Shown in pieces: positions 7,100 to 14,777 of a stretch of 19,817 nt of DNA. Source of the stretch: Candidatus Fermentibacterota bacterium (GTDB lineage: Bacteria; JAFGKV01). The notes under the pieces were generated by a model. That model was not told the origin of the DNA, made no database searches, and saw nothing but the letters and a program-made list of their open reading frames with translations. Made by a program: the position numbers and the translations under genes. The number at the start of each line of letters is the position of its first letter. The first letter of the stretch is position 1. The stretch covers positions 1 through 19,817 of the forward strand of contig JAUXFG010000067.1 of NCBI GenBank assembly GCA_030620115.1, read 5' to 3'.

Positions 7100-8529
7100 C
7101 AGCTCAGTATTGCCCGCGCCGCTTCGAAGAGCAATCGAAGGTCAGCCATGGTTTTTGTCTGCGAGAGAATAGCCCACAATTGCCTTGGCCTCAGGTAGAA
7201 CTCCTTCATGGACCGCCGTTGCCACCGCTTCATCTCCTCACCGGTTCTTCCTTTTGGCGTGAAGAGAGGCTCATACGAGGAGAATCCGACCATTGAGCTC
7301 GCGCGTGACCAGTCGTGGCTTGTGAGAAGCCCCTGTTCTTCAGCAATCTTGCAGAGTTCGGTGCCGGGATAGGGTGTGGCGAGACTGAATTTCGCGAAAT
7401 CCGCACCCAGGTTCTTCGCAAACTCCACAGTGGCTCTTGTCTCATCTTCAGTCTCGGTGGGCAGTCCGATGATGAGCGTGGTGCGAACACGCATGCCGGC
7501 ACGTTTCGCCCACCGAACCGCGTTTACGCTGTCTTTGAGGGTGATCTCCTTCTTGATCATTTTCAGGAGCCGAGCCACGCCCGTCTCCACTCCAAATGAA
7601 ATCAGGCGGCAACCGGCTTCGTACATGCGGGCAAGCATGTCTGGATCTACCTCGTCCACCCGCCCATTGCATGCCCAGATGAGTCGTTTCGAGAGGCCTG
7701 TCTCCAAGAGAGAATCGCATATGCTCATGACACGTTTTCGGTTGACGATGAAGTTGTCATCGAGGAAGACAACCTCTCGCGCGTCGAACTGCCGTACAAG
7801 ATCCTCCACCTCCGAAACGACCCTCTCGTGCCTGTGGAAGCGGTATCTCCGTCCGGAAAGGAGCCGGGCAGAGCAGAAGATGCATTGATACGGGCAGCCC
7901 CGCGACGTGATGAGTGACTGGATCTTGCGCGGGTTGGTCATGGTGATTTCCGGTGCGGGGCGATAGAGATCGTTCTTGAGAAGATGCCTGGCGGGCCGAG
8001 GGAGAGAATCGAGTTCATCCACCACAGGAATCGGTGGGGCATGGATCACGTCTCCGTCGGCGCGTAGACTCACACCAGCGATCTGCGTCACCCCTCCGCC
8101 CTCTGACACCGTACGGGCCAATTCGGCAATGATTGTTTCGGCTTCGCCGCGCACTGCGACATCGATGCCGGGCAGATCAAGCATTTCCTCAGGCAACACC
8201 GTAGGGTGAATCCCGCCTGCGATGACTGTTGCGTCAGGTAATAACTCATGCGTGAGTTTCGCCACGGCTTTTACTTGCGCAAGCATGGGGCTATAGACCG
8301 TGATACCAACGACTGTGGGCTGAAACGAACGAAGCTCTGCCTCCAGGGACGCGAGACCAGCAGGCTCGACTTGGCCATCCCAAATGGATACCGGAATCCC
8401 CTCCAGCTCCAGGGCGGCAGCGAGATAGGTGGATCCCACGGGTAAAAGGGAAGGCCCTGCCTTGGCCAGCCGGCCGAAGTGCGCCTCGAGATCAAAACTC
8501 GGATTGATGAGCAGAACTCGTGTGTTCAT
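7099..8529 (-). CDS. B12-binding-domain radical SAM protein (class B type)
   Basis: 476 aa. The N-terminal cobalamin-binding domain (about 1-165) shows MNTRVLLINPS, VGITVYSPM and the VIAGGIHPTVLPEEML-VAVRGEAE segment characteristic of this family. The radical SAM domain carries CPYQCIFCS (Cys212, Cys216, Cys219), preceded by SLITSRG, and later VVFLDDNF and FGVETGV. Members include methyltransferases and ring-forming enzymes such as those of the BchE group; the reaction here cannot be assigned. The start (CAT at 8527-8529) has only a weak AGGAA about 9 bases upstream. It is the promoter-proximal gene of a two-gene minus-strand operon. Confidence 0.88.
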   Translation of the reverse strand: MNTRVLLINPSFDLEAHFGRLAKAGPSLLPVGSTYLAAALELEGIPVSIWDGQVEPAGLASLEAELRSFQPTVVGITVYSPMLAQVKAVAKLTHELLPDATVIAGGIHPTVLPEEMLDLPGIDVAVRGEAETIIAELARTVSEGGGVTQIAGVSLRADGDVIHAPPIPVVDELDSLPRPARHLLKNDLYRPAPEITMTNPRKIQSLITSRGCPYQCIFCSARLLSGRRYRFHRHERVVSEVEDLVRQFDAREVVFLDDNFIVNRKRVMSICDSLLETGLSKRLIWACNGRVDEVDPDMLARMYEAGCRLISFGVETGVARLLKMIKKEITLKDSVNAVRWAKRAGMRVRTTLIIGLPTETEDETRATVEFAKNLGADFAKFSLATPYPGTELCKIAEEQGLLTSHDWSRASSMVGFSSYEPLFTPKGRTGEEMKRWQRRSMKEFYLRPRQLWAILSQTKTMADLRLLFEAARAILS

Positions 8530-8612
8530 TTGGATTGATTCCTGAAATTCATGTCCCAGTATTCCGGCATCCAGGTGATGCTCGGACCCAGATTCATCGG
8601 TGGCTCCACTCC

Positions 8613-8749
8613 CTCAGAATGACACCCATTCCCCCTTCTCGAAATCCCCTCGGTCTCATTCGACGTTGGACGTTCGATGTTGGATGTTCAATCCCGCATT
8701 CTCCCATTTCCCCTGTCATTCTGAGCGACTGGAAGGAACGAAGAATCTC
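8613..8749. repeat. Repeat A inverted pair enclosing repeat B
   Basis: CTCAGAATGACA (8613-8624) is the reverse complement of TGTCATTCTGAG (8714-8725). The right arm continues as GCGACTGGAAGGAACGAAGAATCT to 8749. Between the arms lies a repeat B unit (8659-8694). The arrangement parallels the 5749-5833 copy. Confidence 0.7.
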
Positions 8750-9007
8750 TCTTGCATCCTTCCTCCATCATCTGCACGCTCTCTTCTCCCCAATCCCCCA
8801 ATCACCCATCCCCAATCGCTTAGCAATCATATCTATTCCGAAGGAGCCTGCGTTCACGAATATCATCGAGTACGGATGGTTCTTGCACTGGCGTCACAAG
8901 CAAAGGATATTGACCACGTTTGCAAGCAAACCCGGAATGTGCCATTTCACCGGCCGTTCCGGCCGGGAGGACCGAAGACGGAAGACAGTGGACAGAGGAC
9001 AGCCATA

Positions 9008-9031
9008 TGGAGTGCGGCGACATGTCGCCGC
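9008..9031. repeat. REP-like palindrome introduced by TGGAGTGCG
   Basis: TGGAGTGCG (9008-9016) runs into the perfect 18-base palindrome GCGGCGACATGTCGCCGC (9014-9031). The same nonamer leads into a GC-rich palindrome at 18646-18670, so both belong to one dispersed palindromic family. Confidence 0.65.
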
Positions 9032-9148
9032 CAACGCCCACCGTCGAAGAGGGGCTTCTCCATTGGATGTTCGATGTTCAATTCCTCAAGGTTGCAAATG
9101 GACAACGAATTGTCTACTTCGCTTCTGTAAGCGGATAGGGGAAGCTCT

Positions 9149-10804
9149 ATGGGATGTAGTCAAATCCTTTGCTTATTCGCGATTCTGAGCGGAGGAACCA
9201 TCTCGCCCAGTGATGTTGAACCGGGGATGACCGGCTGGGGTTCCACCGTGTTCAAGGGTGTTGAACCTGATACATTCGGGGTCACGATCCTTGGGGTCAC
9301 CCAGAGAGGTTCCACTCCCGGGGGGCAGCGGATATTGGTTCGACTCACTGGGGCGCAGATTGAGAGTACCGGTGTTGCCGCTGGGATGAGCGGGAGCCCG
9401 ATCTTCATGAATGGACATCTGCTTGGCGCCCTGTCCGCCTCCTTCCCATTCTCCAGCGAGCCCATGGCCCTGGTGACTCCGATTGCGGGCATGCTGCAGG
9501 AATCCACTAGGGGAGGGAAGCGCATTGTCTCCATGCCTGGAGCCCGGCTTCCATTGGCGGGTTCAGGGCCCGGCTTTACCCCTGAGGCGCTTTCAATCAT
9601 TTCGGGACAACTAGGAACAGGGTGCATGATCCTCACCAGTGGGGGCGCCGAAGTCCCGGCGGGAACTGCGGGAGAGCTGGCCCCGGGGCAGCCGGCATCG
9701 GTGGTTCTCGTTGATGGTGATTGGAATCTTGCGGTCACGGGCACGGTCACATGGAGAGATGGTCAAGACCTCGCGGCTTTCGGTCATCCATTCCTTGGGT
9801 TAGGCGAGGTTGATCTTCCATTGGCTGGAGGCAGTGTCACGGCGGTGGTGCCCAGTAGAGCGCTCTCATTCAAGATCGGGAGCACAGGACCCATCGTTGG
9901 TCGTGTTCGCTTCGACGGATCCAACGGGATTCGCGGTGAGGTTGGTGATCCTCCGCCCATGCTTCCCCTGCACGTGGAAGTCGGCACACCGGCAAGGAAG
10001 CATTTCGATCTTCGCCTTGCCCTTCATCAGTCGGTCACGCCGATACTCTTGCGGACCTGTGTGGCGAACTCCATGGGCGCCGTTGAAGGGGCCATGGCAA
10101 GCAATGTCAGCGCTCGGCTTCAGTTGTTCCTGAACGGCGGAAACGAGCGCGGCGTCACGAGCATAAGGAGAGGTCTCGGCGCAGTGCAGGCAGTGGCAGA
10201 GGAGATGAGCGGGTTGCTGAACGGTGTGTTGAACTGTCCCCTCGGACCCATCACCGTGGATTCGCTTCACGTGAAAATGACCGTGACGCCGATGCCACAG
10301 GAATTCTTTCTCCATAGCATCGCCCTCGCCCCACCTGGAGTCGTGCCTGGCGCAGACCATCTTTCGGTGCGCGTGGAACTCTTGACCAATACCGGCGAGA
10401 TGTTTTCCACGCGTGTCAAACTGGATCTTCCTCCAGGTCTGTCGGGGAAGAGGCTTACTATCCGAGCCGGAGACTACGAGGCCATGAACCGATGGGAGAA
10501 GGAGCGATCGCCGCTCCTCCACGTGCCAGGCTCCATGGAGGAGTATCTGGATGAGCTTCTTCCCTCGTGGATGCCCGATCGGCTTTATCTTGTATTGTAT
10601 TCGGCCACCGAAGGTTGGAGCAGGAGGGGGGGAGAAGTTTCCCGGCTGCCAAGGAGCTTTGCGAAGATCCTGGGTCGGGCGAACCAGATGGGTGAATTTG
10701 ATCTTCCAAGACAGAGTGTGCTCTCGAGGACCGAGTTGGGGTTCGATGGGCGTGTCTATGGAAGCGCCGTTATCGAATTGCCGTCAACCAGGGGGAAACA
10801 GTGA
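9149..10804 (+). CDS. SpoIVB S55-type peptidase-domain protein, secreted or membrane-associated
   Basis: 551 aa. The N-terminus has a hydrophobic stretch (ILCLFAIL, residues 6-13) without a positively charged n-region. The S55 signatures follow: DVEPGMTGWGSTVFKG (22-37), the Ser motif GMSGSP (79-84, putative nucleophile Ser81) and FGHPFLG (211-217) with His213. Catalysis is predicted only by resemblance to Bacillus SpoIVB, the protease that triggers the sigma-K checkpoint. Here the Ser motif precedes the His motif, whereas SpoIVB as I know it has His first. The C-terminal half (about 300-551) is unassigned. AGGGG lies 7 bases before the ATG, and a TAA stands just upstream in frame. The GTG of the next gene overlaps its TGA, so it is the first gene of a long operon. 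Confidence 0.82.
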   Translation: MGCSQILCLFAILSGGTISPSDVEPGMTGWGSTVFKGVEPDTFGVTILGVTQRGSTPGGQRILVRLTGAQIESTGVAAGMSGSPIFMNGHLLGALSASFPFSSEPMALVTPIAGMLQESTRGGKRIVSMPGARLPLAGSGPGFTPEALSIISGQLGTGCMILTSGGAEVPAGTAGELAPGQPASVVLVDGDWNLAVTGTVTWRDGQDLAAFGHPFLGLGEVDLPLAGGSVTAVVPSRALSFKIGSTGPIVGRVRFDGSNGIRGEVGDPPPMLPLHVEVGTPARKHFDLRLALHQSVTPILLRTCVANSMGAVEGAMASNVSARLQLFLNGGNERGVTSIRRGLGAVQAVAEEMSGLLNGVLNCPLGPITVDSLHVKMTVTPMPQEFFLHSIALAPPGVVPGADHLSVRVELLTNTGEMFSTRVKLDLPPGLSGKRLTIRAGDYEAMNRWEKERSPLLHVPGSMEEYLDELLPSWMPDRLYLVLYSATEGWSRRGGEVSRLPRSFAKILGRANQMGEFDLPRQSVLSRTELGFDGRVYGSAVIELPSTRGKQ

Positions 10805-12816
10805 TTCGTCTTATCCTGGTCTTGTTGTTTTTGCCCCAATTAGTGCTATCGGCTGGGAGCAGATATTTTACCATTTCGAGCTTTTTTGATTGGACATCCG
10901 GACATGGCGTGGGCGTGCAGATGTGGTCCCCAGGGGGCATCTCTCCCGCCGCTCGTCTTGATTCTGTGGTTTTGGCCGATGAGGAGTATGTCTGGTCGCT
11001 CTGTCCCGTGCGGGAAGGGGGAGTATTCGTGGGAACCGGGGGAGGGGGACGGATCTATCGGCTGTCAGGTGGAGAGCTCTCCTTGTTCTTCGATTCACCG
11101 GAGAGCGACATCCTCTGCCTCCTGGAGGAGAATGATGGGTGGCTATGGGCTGGTTGTTCCCCAGACGGTCTTGTGTACAGAATCAGTCCGGACGGTACTT
11201 CAGTGGAGGAATTCAGAACGGATCAAGGATCGATCTGGAGCATGGCACGCTTCGAGGGTGGTGTGGTGGCTGGCACGGGACCGGAAGGCAAGCTTTTCTT
11301 GTGTGAACCGGGAGAGGAAGCACGGGAGCTCGCCTCGATCTCTGCGGCCAATGTCATGTCGCTGGTGGTCCTGCCGGATGGTGACATCCTCGCGGGGGGA
11401 GAATCGCCGGGCTTGGTGCAGAGAATCGACAAGAAAGGGCATGTGTTCACCATCGCGCGACTCGACTATCAGGAGGTTCGAAGCCTGCACATCGTTGGGG
11501 ACGACTCGCTGGCGCTTATTGCGCTCACCCCCACATCATCAATTCTAGGACCGCAAGCATCCGTGCTTACGGGCACGTTATGGGGTCCCTTGGAGGGGTT
11601 CTGGGCCTCGCCTGATTCACTGCTTCTTGATATGGTGACCTGGGAAGGCTGCTTGACCGTGGTGGGGGGATGGCCCGGCAGAGTCTATTGCCTGGAAGAC
11701 CGTCGCTCCTTCAGACGCGCGGTGGCGACGGGGCGCGCGCAGATCCTTTGTGCCACGGTAGGAGAGGAGAATCGTCTCTACTTGGGGGCAGGGAGCCCGG
11801 CATGCGTCTATTGGGTGGACAAGAAGGCTTCAGAGGAGGCAACGTGGCGATCTCTTCCTCTCGATGCCCGCACTACTGCCACGTGGGGGCGTGTCGAGGT
11901 GATGACTGCAGGGAACTCCAAACCCCAGATCTGGGCGCGGTCAGGCAATCTTGGTGAGCCGGATGACGGGTGGAGCTCGTGGACCAAGGCCGACCGCTCG
12001 AATGGCGGGTGGAACCTTAAGATCCCGGCTGCCCGGTTTGCCCAGGTGAAGCTCGTGCTCTCGCCAGGATCAACGAGGCAATCCCCGGATGTCGATTGGC
12101 TGCAAATCAGCTACCTGCCTGCCAATCAGGCGCCAAAAGTGACCAAATTTGAGCTCCTGGCAAAAGGAAAGAAACCCCGTGGCGTCTATCGTCCCATCAC
12201 AAGCATATCCTCCTCCACACTCAAGCTTTCCACAAAGAAAAATCAGAAGGCGGAGAGCATAAAACCCGAGAGCAGCACCGGCAATGATGATCGATATCTC
12301 TCCTGGGAGGCACGGGATCCGGACGGGGATGAGCTCCTGTACTCCATTGAGTTCAAGCAGTACCCGGGAAGCTCCTGGATCGTCTTGGACAAGGATCTGG
12401 AGACCCGATATGTACGCCTTTCGCGGGGAAGGCTTGCGGATGGATGGTATACCTTTCGGCTCATAGCCAGCGATCTACCGGTTAATCCACCGGAGCGTGC
12501 GCGCGAATCGACTCGCGATTTGGGCCCGGTGCTGGTTGATGAGTCGCCCCCCCTCGTTGCGAAGCTTTCGTGGAGTATGTCACAGGGGATTCGTTTTGCA
12601 GAGGTCGTGGTAGAGGATAAAGGCAGCGGCGTGGTACAGGCGGCTATCTCAGTGGATGGAGCGCCCTGGCATATTGTCGATCCCGAGGACAAAGTGGCGG
12701 ACTCCAAGCGGGAGAGATTTCGGTTGCCGGTGGGTCATGCTCGGGCGAGCGTATCTCTCAGGCTCAAGGATCGTGCGGGGAATGTGGCGGCCATAGCCTT
12801 GGGTCTGCCCAAGTAA
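10801..12816 (+). CDS. Exported beta-propeller protein with C-terminal Ig-like region
   Basis: 671 aa with a clear signal peptide (MIRLILVLLFLPQLVLSAGS). At least four blades recur every ~40 residues with the pattern hydrophobic-x-GTG-xx-G-x-hydrophobic-Y-R: about residues 64-91, 104-132, 145-171 and 185-213. A further related unit lies near 312-340 (YLGAGSPACVYWVD). A discoidin/sheet-like stretch follows (about 365-440, WARSGNLGEPDDGWSSW) and then an Ig/cadherin-like region containing DPDGDELLYSIEF. The function is likely extracellular or periplasmic binding; no enzyme motif is seen. The GTG start overlaps the S55 gene stop by four bases (GTGA), implying coupling. The sigma-factor gene follows after 30 bases. 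The exact family is not recognised. Confidence 0.82.
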   Translation: MIRLILVLLFLPQLVLSAGSRYFTISSFFDWTSGHGVGVQMWSPGGISPAARLDSVVLADEEYVWSLCPVREGGVFVGTGGGGRIYRLSGGELSLFFDSPESDILCLLEENDGWLWAGCSPDGLVYRISPDGTSVEEFRTDQGSIWSMARFEGGVVAGTGPEGKLFLCEPGEEARELASISAANVMSLVVLPDGDILAGGESPGLVQRIDKKGHVFTIARLDYQEVRSLHIVGDDSLALIALTPTSSILGPQASVLTGTLWGPLEGFWASPDSLLLDMVTWEGCLTVVGGWPGRVYCLEDRRSFRRAVATGRAQILCATVGEENRLYLGAGSPACVYWVDKKASEEATWRSLPLDARTTATWGRVEVMTAGNSKPQIWARSGNLGEPDDGWSSWTKADRSNGGWNLKIPAARFAQVKLVLSPGSTRQSPDVDWLQISYLPANQAPKVTKFELLAKGKKPRGVYRPITSISSSTLKLSTKKNQKAESIKPESSTGNDDRYLSWEARDPDGDELLYSIEFKQYPGSSWIVLDKDLETRYVRLSRGRLADGWYTFRLIASDLPVNPPERARESTRDLGPVLVDESPPLVAKLSWSMSQGIRFAEVVVEDKGSGVVQAAISVDGAPWHIVDPEDKVADSKRERFRLPVGHARASVSLRLKDRAGNVAAIALGLPK

Positions 12817-12846
12817 ACCTGATCTCCATCAGTGCGTCCTATTCCA

Positions 12847-13446
12847 ATGAAACAACTGGAGGATGCAGATGATACGCTCCTGATTGAGAAGTCACGTCAG
12901 GGGAACACCAAGGCTTTTGATGAGTTCATGAGGCGTCACCGTGCGCGAGTGATCCGTATTGCACGAGGCATGGTGTCGGATGAAGAAGACGCGCTGGACA
13001 TGGCTCAAGAGGCATTCATGAAGGCTTTTGATTCCATAGGGAAATTCAGGGGTGATTGCTCGCCTCGCACATGGATCGACCGCATCGTGGTGAACAGATG
13101 TGTTGATTGGCAGAGACGACGGAAGGTCAAGCGCAGACTCCTGGTGCTCGTCGGAAAACGTGATGAAGGCGCCAGTCTGGAAGAGATGGCGCCGGATACG
13201 TCATGGGAGGCTGACCCGATCACCACCATGGATCGTGAGAAGATCAGGAAGGCAGTGAACCAGGTTCTCGCCTCTCTGCCCGCGAAACAGAAAGCGGCAT
13301 TCATTCTGCGGCATTGGGAAGGGCGCTCCACCAAGGAAGTCGCGCTCGTGCTTGAGTGTGCCGAAGGCACGGCGAAGGTGCATCTTCACCGGGCCACCGA
13401 GAGAATGCGTGCGGTACTGAAGCCGTTTCTGGAGGAAGAAGCATGA
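12847..13446 (+). CDS. ECF-type RNA polymerase sigma factor
   Basis: 199 aa, sigma-70 family group 4. Region 2 includes AFDEFMRRHRARVIRIARGM, the DALDMAQEAFMKAF helix and FRGDCSPRTWIDRIVVNRCVDW. Region 4 is LPAKQKAAFILRHWEGRSTKEVALVLECAEGTAKVHLHRA. Such factors are held by a cognate anti-sigma and released by an envelope signal. The ATG at 12847 was preferred; an in-frame GTG at 12832 would add five residues and neither has a good ribosome-binding site, so the start is uncertain. The stop (TGA 13444-13446) overlaps the anti-sigma ATG by four bases, the standard coupled arrangement. Confidence 0.94.
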   Translation: MKQLEDADDTLLIEKSRQGNTKAFDEFMRRHRARVIRIARGMVSDEEDALDMAQEAFMKAFDSIGKFRGDCSPRTWIDRIVVNRCVDWQRRRKVKRRLLVLVGKRDEGASLEEMAPDTSWEADPITTMDREKIRKAVNQVLASLPAKQKAAFILRHWEGRSTKEVALVLECAEGTAKVHLHRATERMRAVLKPFLEEEA

Positions 13447-13901
13447 TCGACCCACGGCAAGGATGCCCCAGCGAACAGGTCTTGACCGAGTTTGTGCACG
13501 GTGTGCTCACCGAGGGGGAACGTCAAAAGGTGCGCCATCATCTCGAGACATGCGTGGACTGTCGGCGTGTCGTGGGGGAACTGAACAGCCTTCTGACCCT
13601 GGGCGAAGCGCCTGAACTGTCCGATCCCGGAGATGCCTTCAATCGGGCCGTGTGGAGGCGCATGGAGAGCCGGAAAGCGAGAAGACGGATGGGAGTCGCC
13701 CTTTTGCCCGCGCTGGCTGCCGCGGTGGCGCTCTTTATTATTCTTCCGCTTGGAAACGAGGGCAAGATGGCGCTGGAAGAGGAGCTTGTGGAGCGGCTCG
13801 ACCTCTACCAGAACATGGAGCTCATCGAGAACCTCGATCTTCTGGAGCAGTTCCAGGTTCTGATGGAATTCGAAGGCGACGACGAATCGTTGGATCTATG
13901 A
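13443..13901 (+). CDS. Anti-sigma factor with zinc-binding ZAS domain, single membrane span
   Basis: 152 aa. The N-terminal cytoplasmic domain has HLETCVDC (His33, Cys37, Cys40), the HxxxCxxC motif of zinc-finger anti-sigma factors. One transmembrane helix lies at about 83-103 (GVALLPALAAAVALFIILPLG). The remaining ~48 residues would be periplasmic and acidic/leucine-rich: MELIENLDLLEQFQVLMEF, then EGDDESLDL. It should sequester the preceding ECF factor. The ATG (13443) lies in ATGA with the sigma stop, and its own TGA (13899-13901) forms ATGA with the next gene. The tail motif recurs in that neighbour. Confidence 0.93.
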   Translation: MIDPRQGCPSEQVLTEFVHGVLTEGERQKVRHHLETCVDCRRVVGELNSLLTLGEAPELSDPGDAFNRAVWRRMESRKARRRMGVALLPALAAAVALFIILPLGNEGKMALEEELVERLDLYQNMELIENLDLLEQFQVLMEFEGDDESLDL

Positions 13902-14209
13902 CGGTCATACAACTATCAGTGGGTCTTGTTGCCATGCCGCTGATGCTGTCTCTCCTTTTTGGTGTGATGCTTGGTGCACAGGCCGTATCCGACAGCAGCA
14001 AGAGCGAGCCGAAATCGCCCCCTCAGGAGGGCGACAAGGAGTCTCGTGCTGCGCATGCGGAGCCTGACAGTGCCGATTTGGAACTGTTGCAGGAACTCGA
14101 CATTCTTATGGATCTGGAGTTGCTCCAACTGTTTGATCTTGTGGGAGAGGCTGACCTCGATATCGGGCTCCCCCTGCCTGAGGAGGCGCGAAGTGAGAGC
14201 ACAAACTAG
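13898..14209 (+). CDS. Small exported leucine/acidic protein, unknown function
   Basis: 103 aa, start ATG in ATGA overlap with the anti-sigma gene. The N-terminus is a signal peptide or anchor (LMLSLLFGVMLGAQA, ending near residue 29), followed by a low-complexity polar linker (DSSKSEPKSPPQEGDKESRA). The mature part has LELLQELDILMDLELLQLFDL, then an acidic end. That leucine pattern aligns with the anti-sigma tail (MELIENLDLLEQFQVLMEF). I do not recognise a named family. A role as interaction partner or competitor of the anti-sigma periplasmic tail is inference. Its 3' end overlaps the DUF3106 gene by 17 bases. Confidence 0.75.
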   Translation: MTVIQLSVGLVAMPLMLSLLFGVMLGAQAVSDSSKSEPKSPPQEGDKESRAAHAEPDSADLELLQELDILMDLELLQLFDLVGEADLDIGLPLPEEARSESTN

Positions 14210-14777
14210 AAGAGACAGGGCTCGCGTGTGGTGTGCCGCCTCGTGGCTCAGCAGTTTGATAGTCGCCTGTGTCTTGCTCATGGCCACGGTGACTGGTCGA
14301 GTCTATGCCTCCACAGAATCTCCGGATTCGGCCGTGCGGACACATCCTGATTCATCCTCCCTTCAGGTACGCTGGGAGGAGCTGAGCCCGGATGAAAAGG
14401 AACGACTCCTTGACGCCTATGCACGATGGAAGAGCCTTCCTGAAGAACAACAGGCGAGGATCAGAGAGAATCTCACCCTTTGGCGATCGCTTTCGCCGGA
14501 GGCTCGGGAACGGCTGAGAGAGGCGAAGCATCGTTTTGATGGCCTGAGTGCGGAACGAAAGAAGATTGTGCTAAGGAATTGGGTGCGGTGGAGAAGCCTT
14601 CCGGACAATCGCCGGCGGACTCTCAAGAGGATTTGGACAAGATTGAGGACATTTCCCCCTGTTACGCGACGCAGGCTCGCCAGGGGGTTGCGGAACTGGG
14701 GTCGGCTCACGCCAACCCAGCGCAACCGGCTTCTTCAGGTTTGGAGACAAGGCTCTCGACCAGCAGATCACGAGTGA
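14193..14777 (+). CDS. DUF3106-type exported helical repeat protein
   Basis: 194 aa from the GTG at 14193. AGGAGG (14181-14186) lies 6 bases upstream and is the best ribosome-binding site in the cluster, so this start is favoured although it overlaps the previous gene by 17 bases. The signal or anchor is about residues 17-39 (WLSSLIVACVLLMATVTGRVYA). Then come roughly 20-24-residue repeats of the W-x-x-L-S-P-x-E-R-x-R-L type (WEELSPDEKERLLDAYARW, LWRSLSPEARERLREAK, WGRLTPTQRNRLLQVW), the DUF3106 pattern. DUF3106 proteins are found beside ECF/anti-sigma genes in other bacteria. The mature part is strongly basic (Arg-rich), opposite to its acidic neighbour. Its molecular role is unknown. Confidence 0.85.
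   Translation: MRAQTRRDRARVWCAASWLSSLIVACVLLMATVTGRVYASTESPDSAVRTHPDSSSLQVRWEELSPDEKERLLDAYARWKSLPEEQQARIRENLTLWRSLSPEARERLREAKHRFDGLSAERKKIVLRNWVRWRSLPDNRRRTLKRIWTRLRTFPPVTRRRLARGLRNWGRLTPTQRNRLLQVWRQGSRPADHE

Larger units (their letters stand above)
8530..9148. other. Divergent intergenic region rich in repeats, no gene
   Basis: Separates the minus-strand radical SAM operon from the plus-strand S55 operon and should hold both promoters, though none is convincing. It contains repeat A as an inverted pair (8613-8624 with 8714-8725), repeat B (8659-8694 and 9062-9085), a GTTTGC-AA-GCAAAC inverted repeat (8918-8931), CCGGCC/GGCCGG (8950-8966) and an 18-base palindrome at 9014-9031. Long open frames here are repeat-derived, rich in Pro/Ser/His and mutually overlapping. 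A GGGG-rich ribosome-binding site (9138-9141) precedes the S55 ATG. Confidence 0.7.

Noticed and set aside
8520-9188. 222-codon plus-strand frame between the radical SAM operon and the S55 gene
   Set aside because: It is built from dispersed repeats and palindromes, has competing frames of similar length and no recognisable domain.
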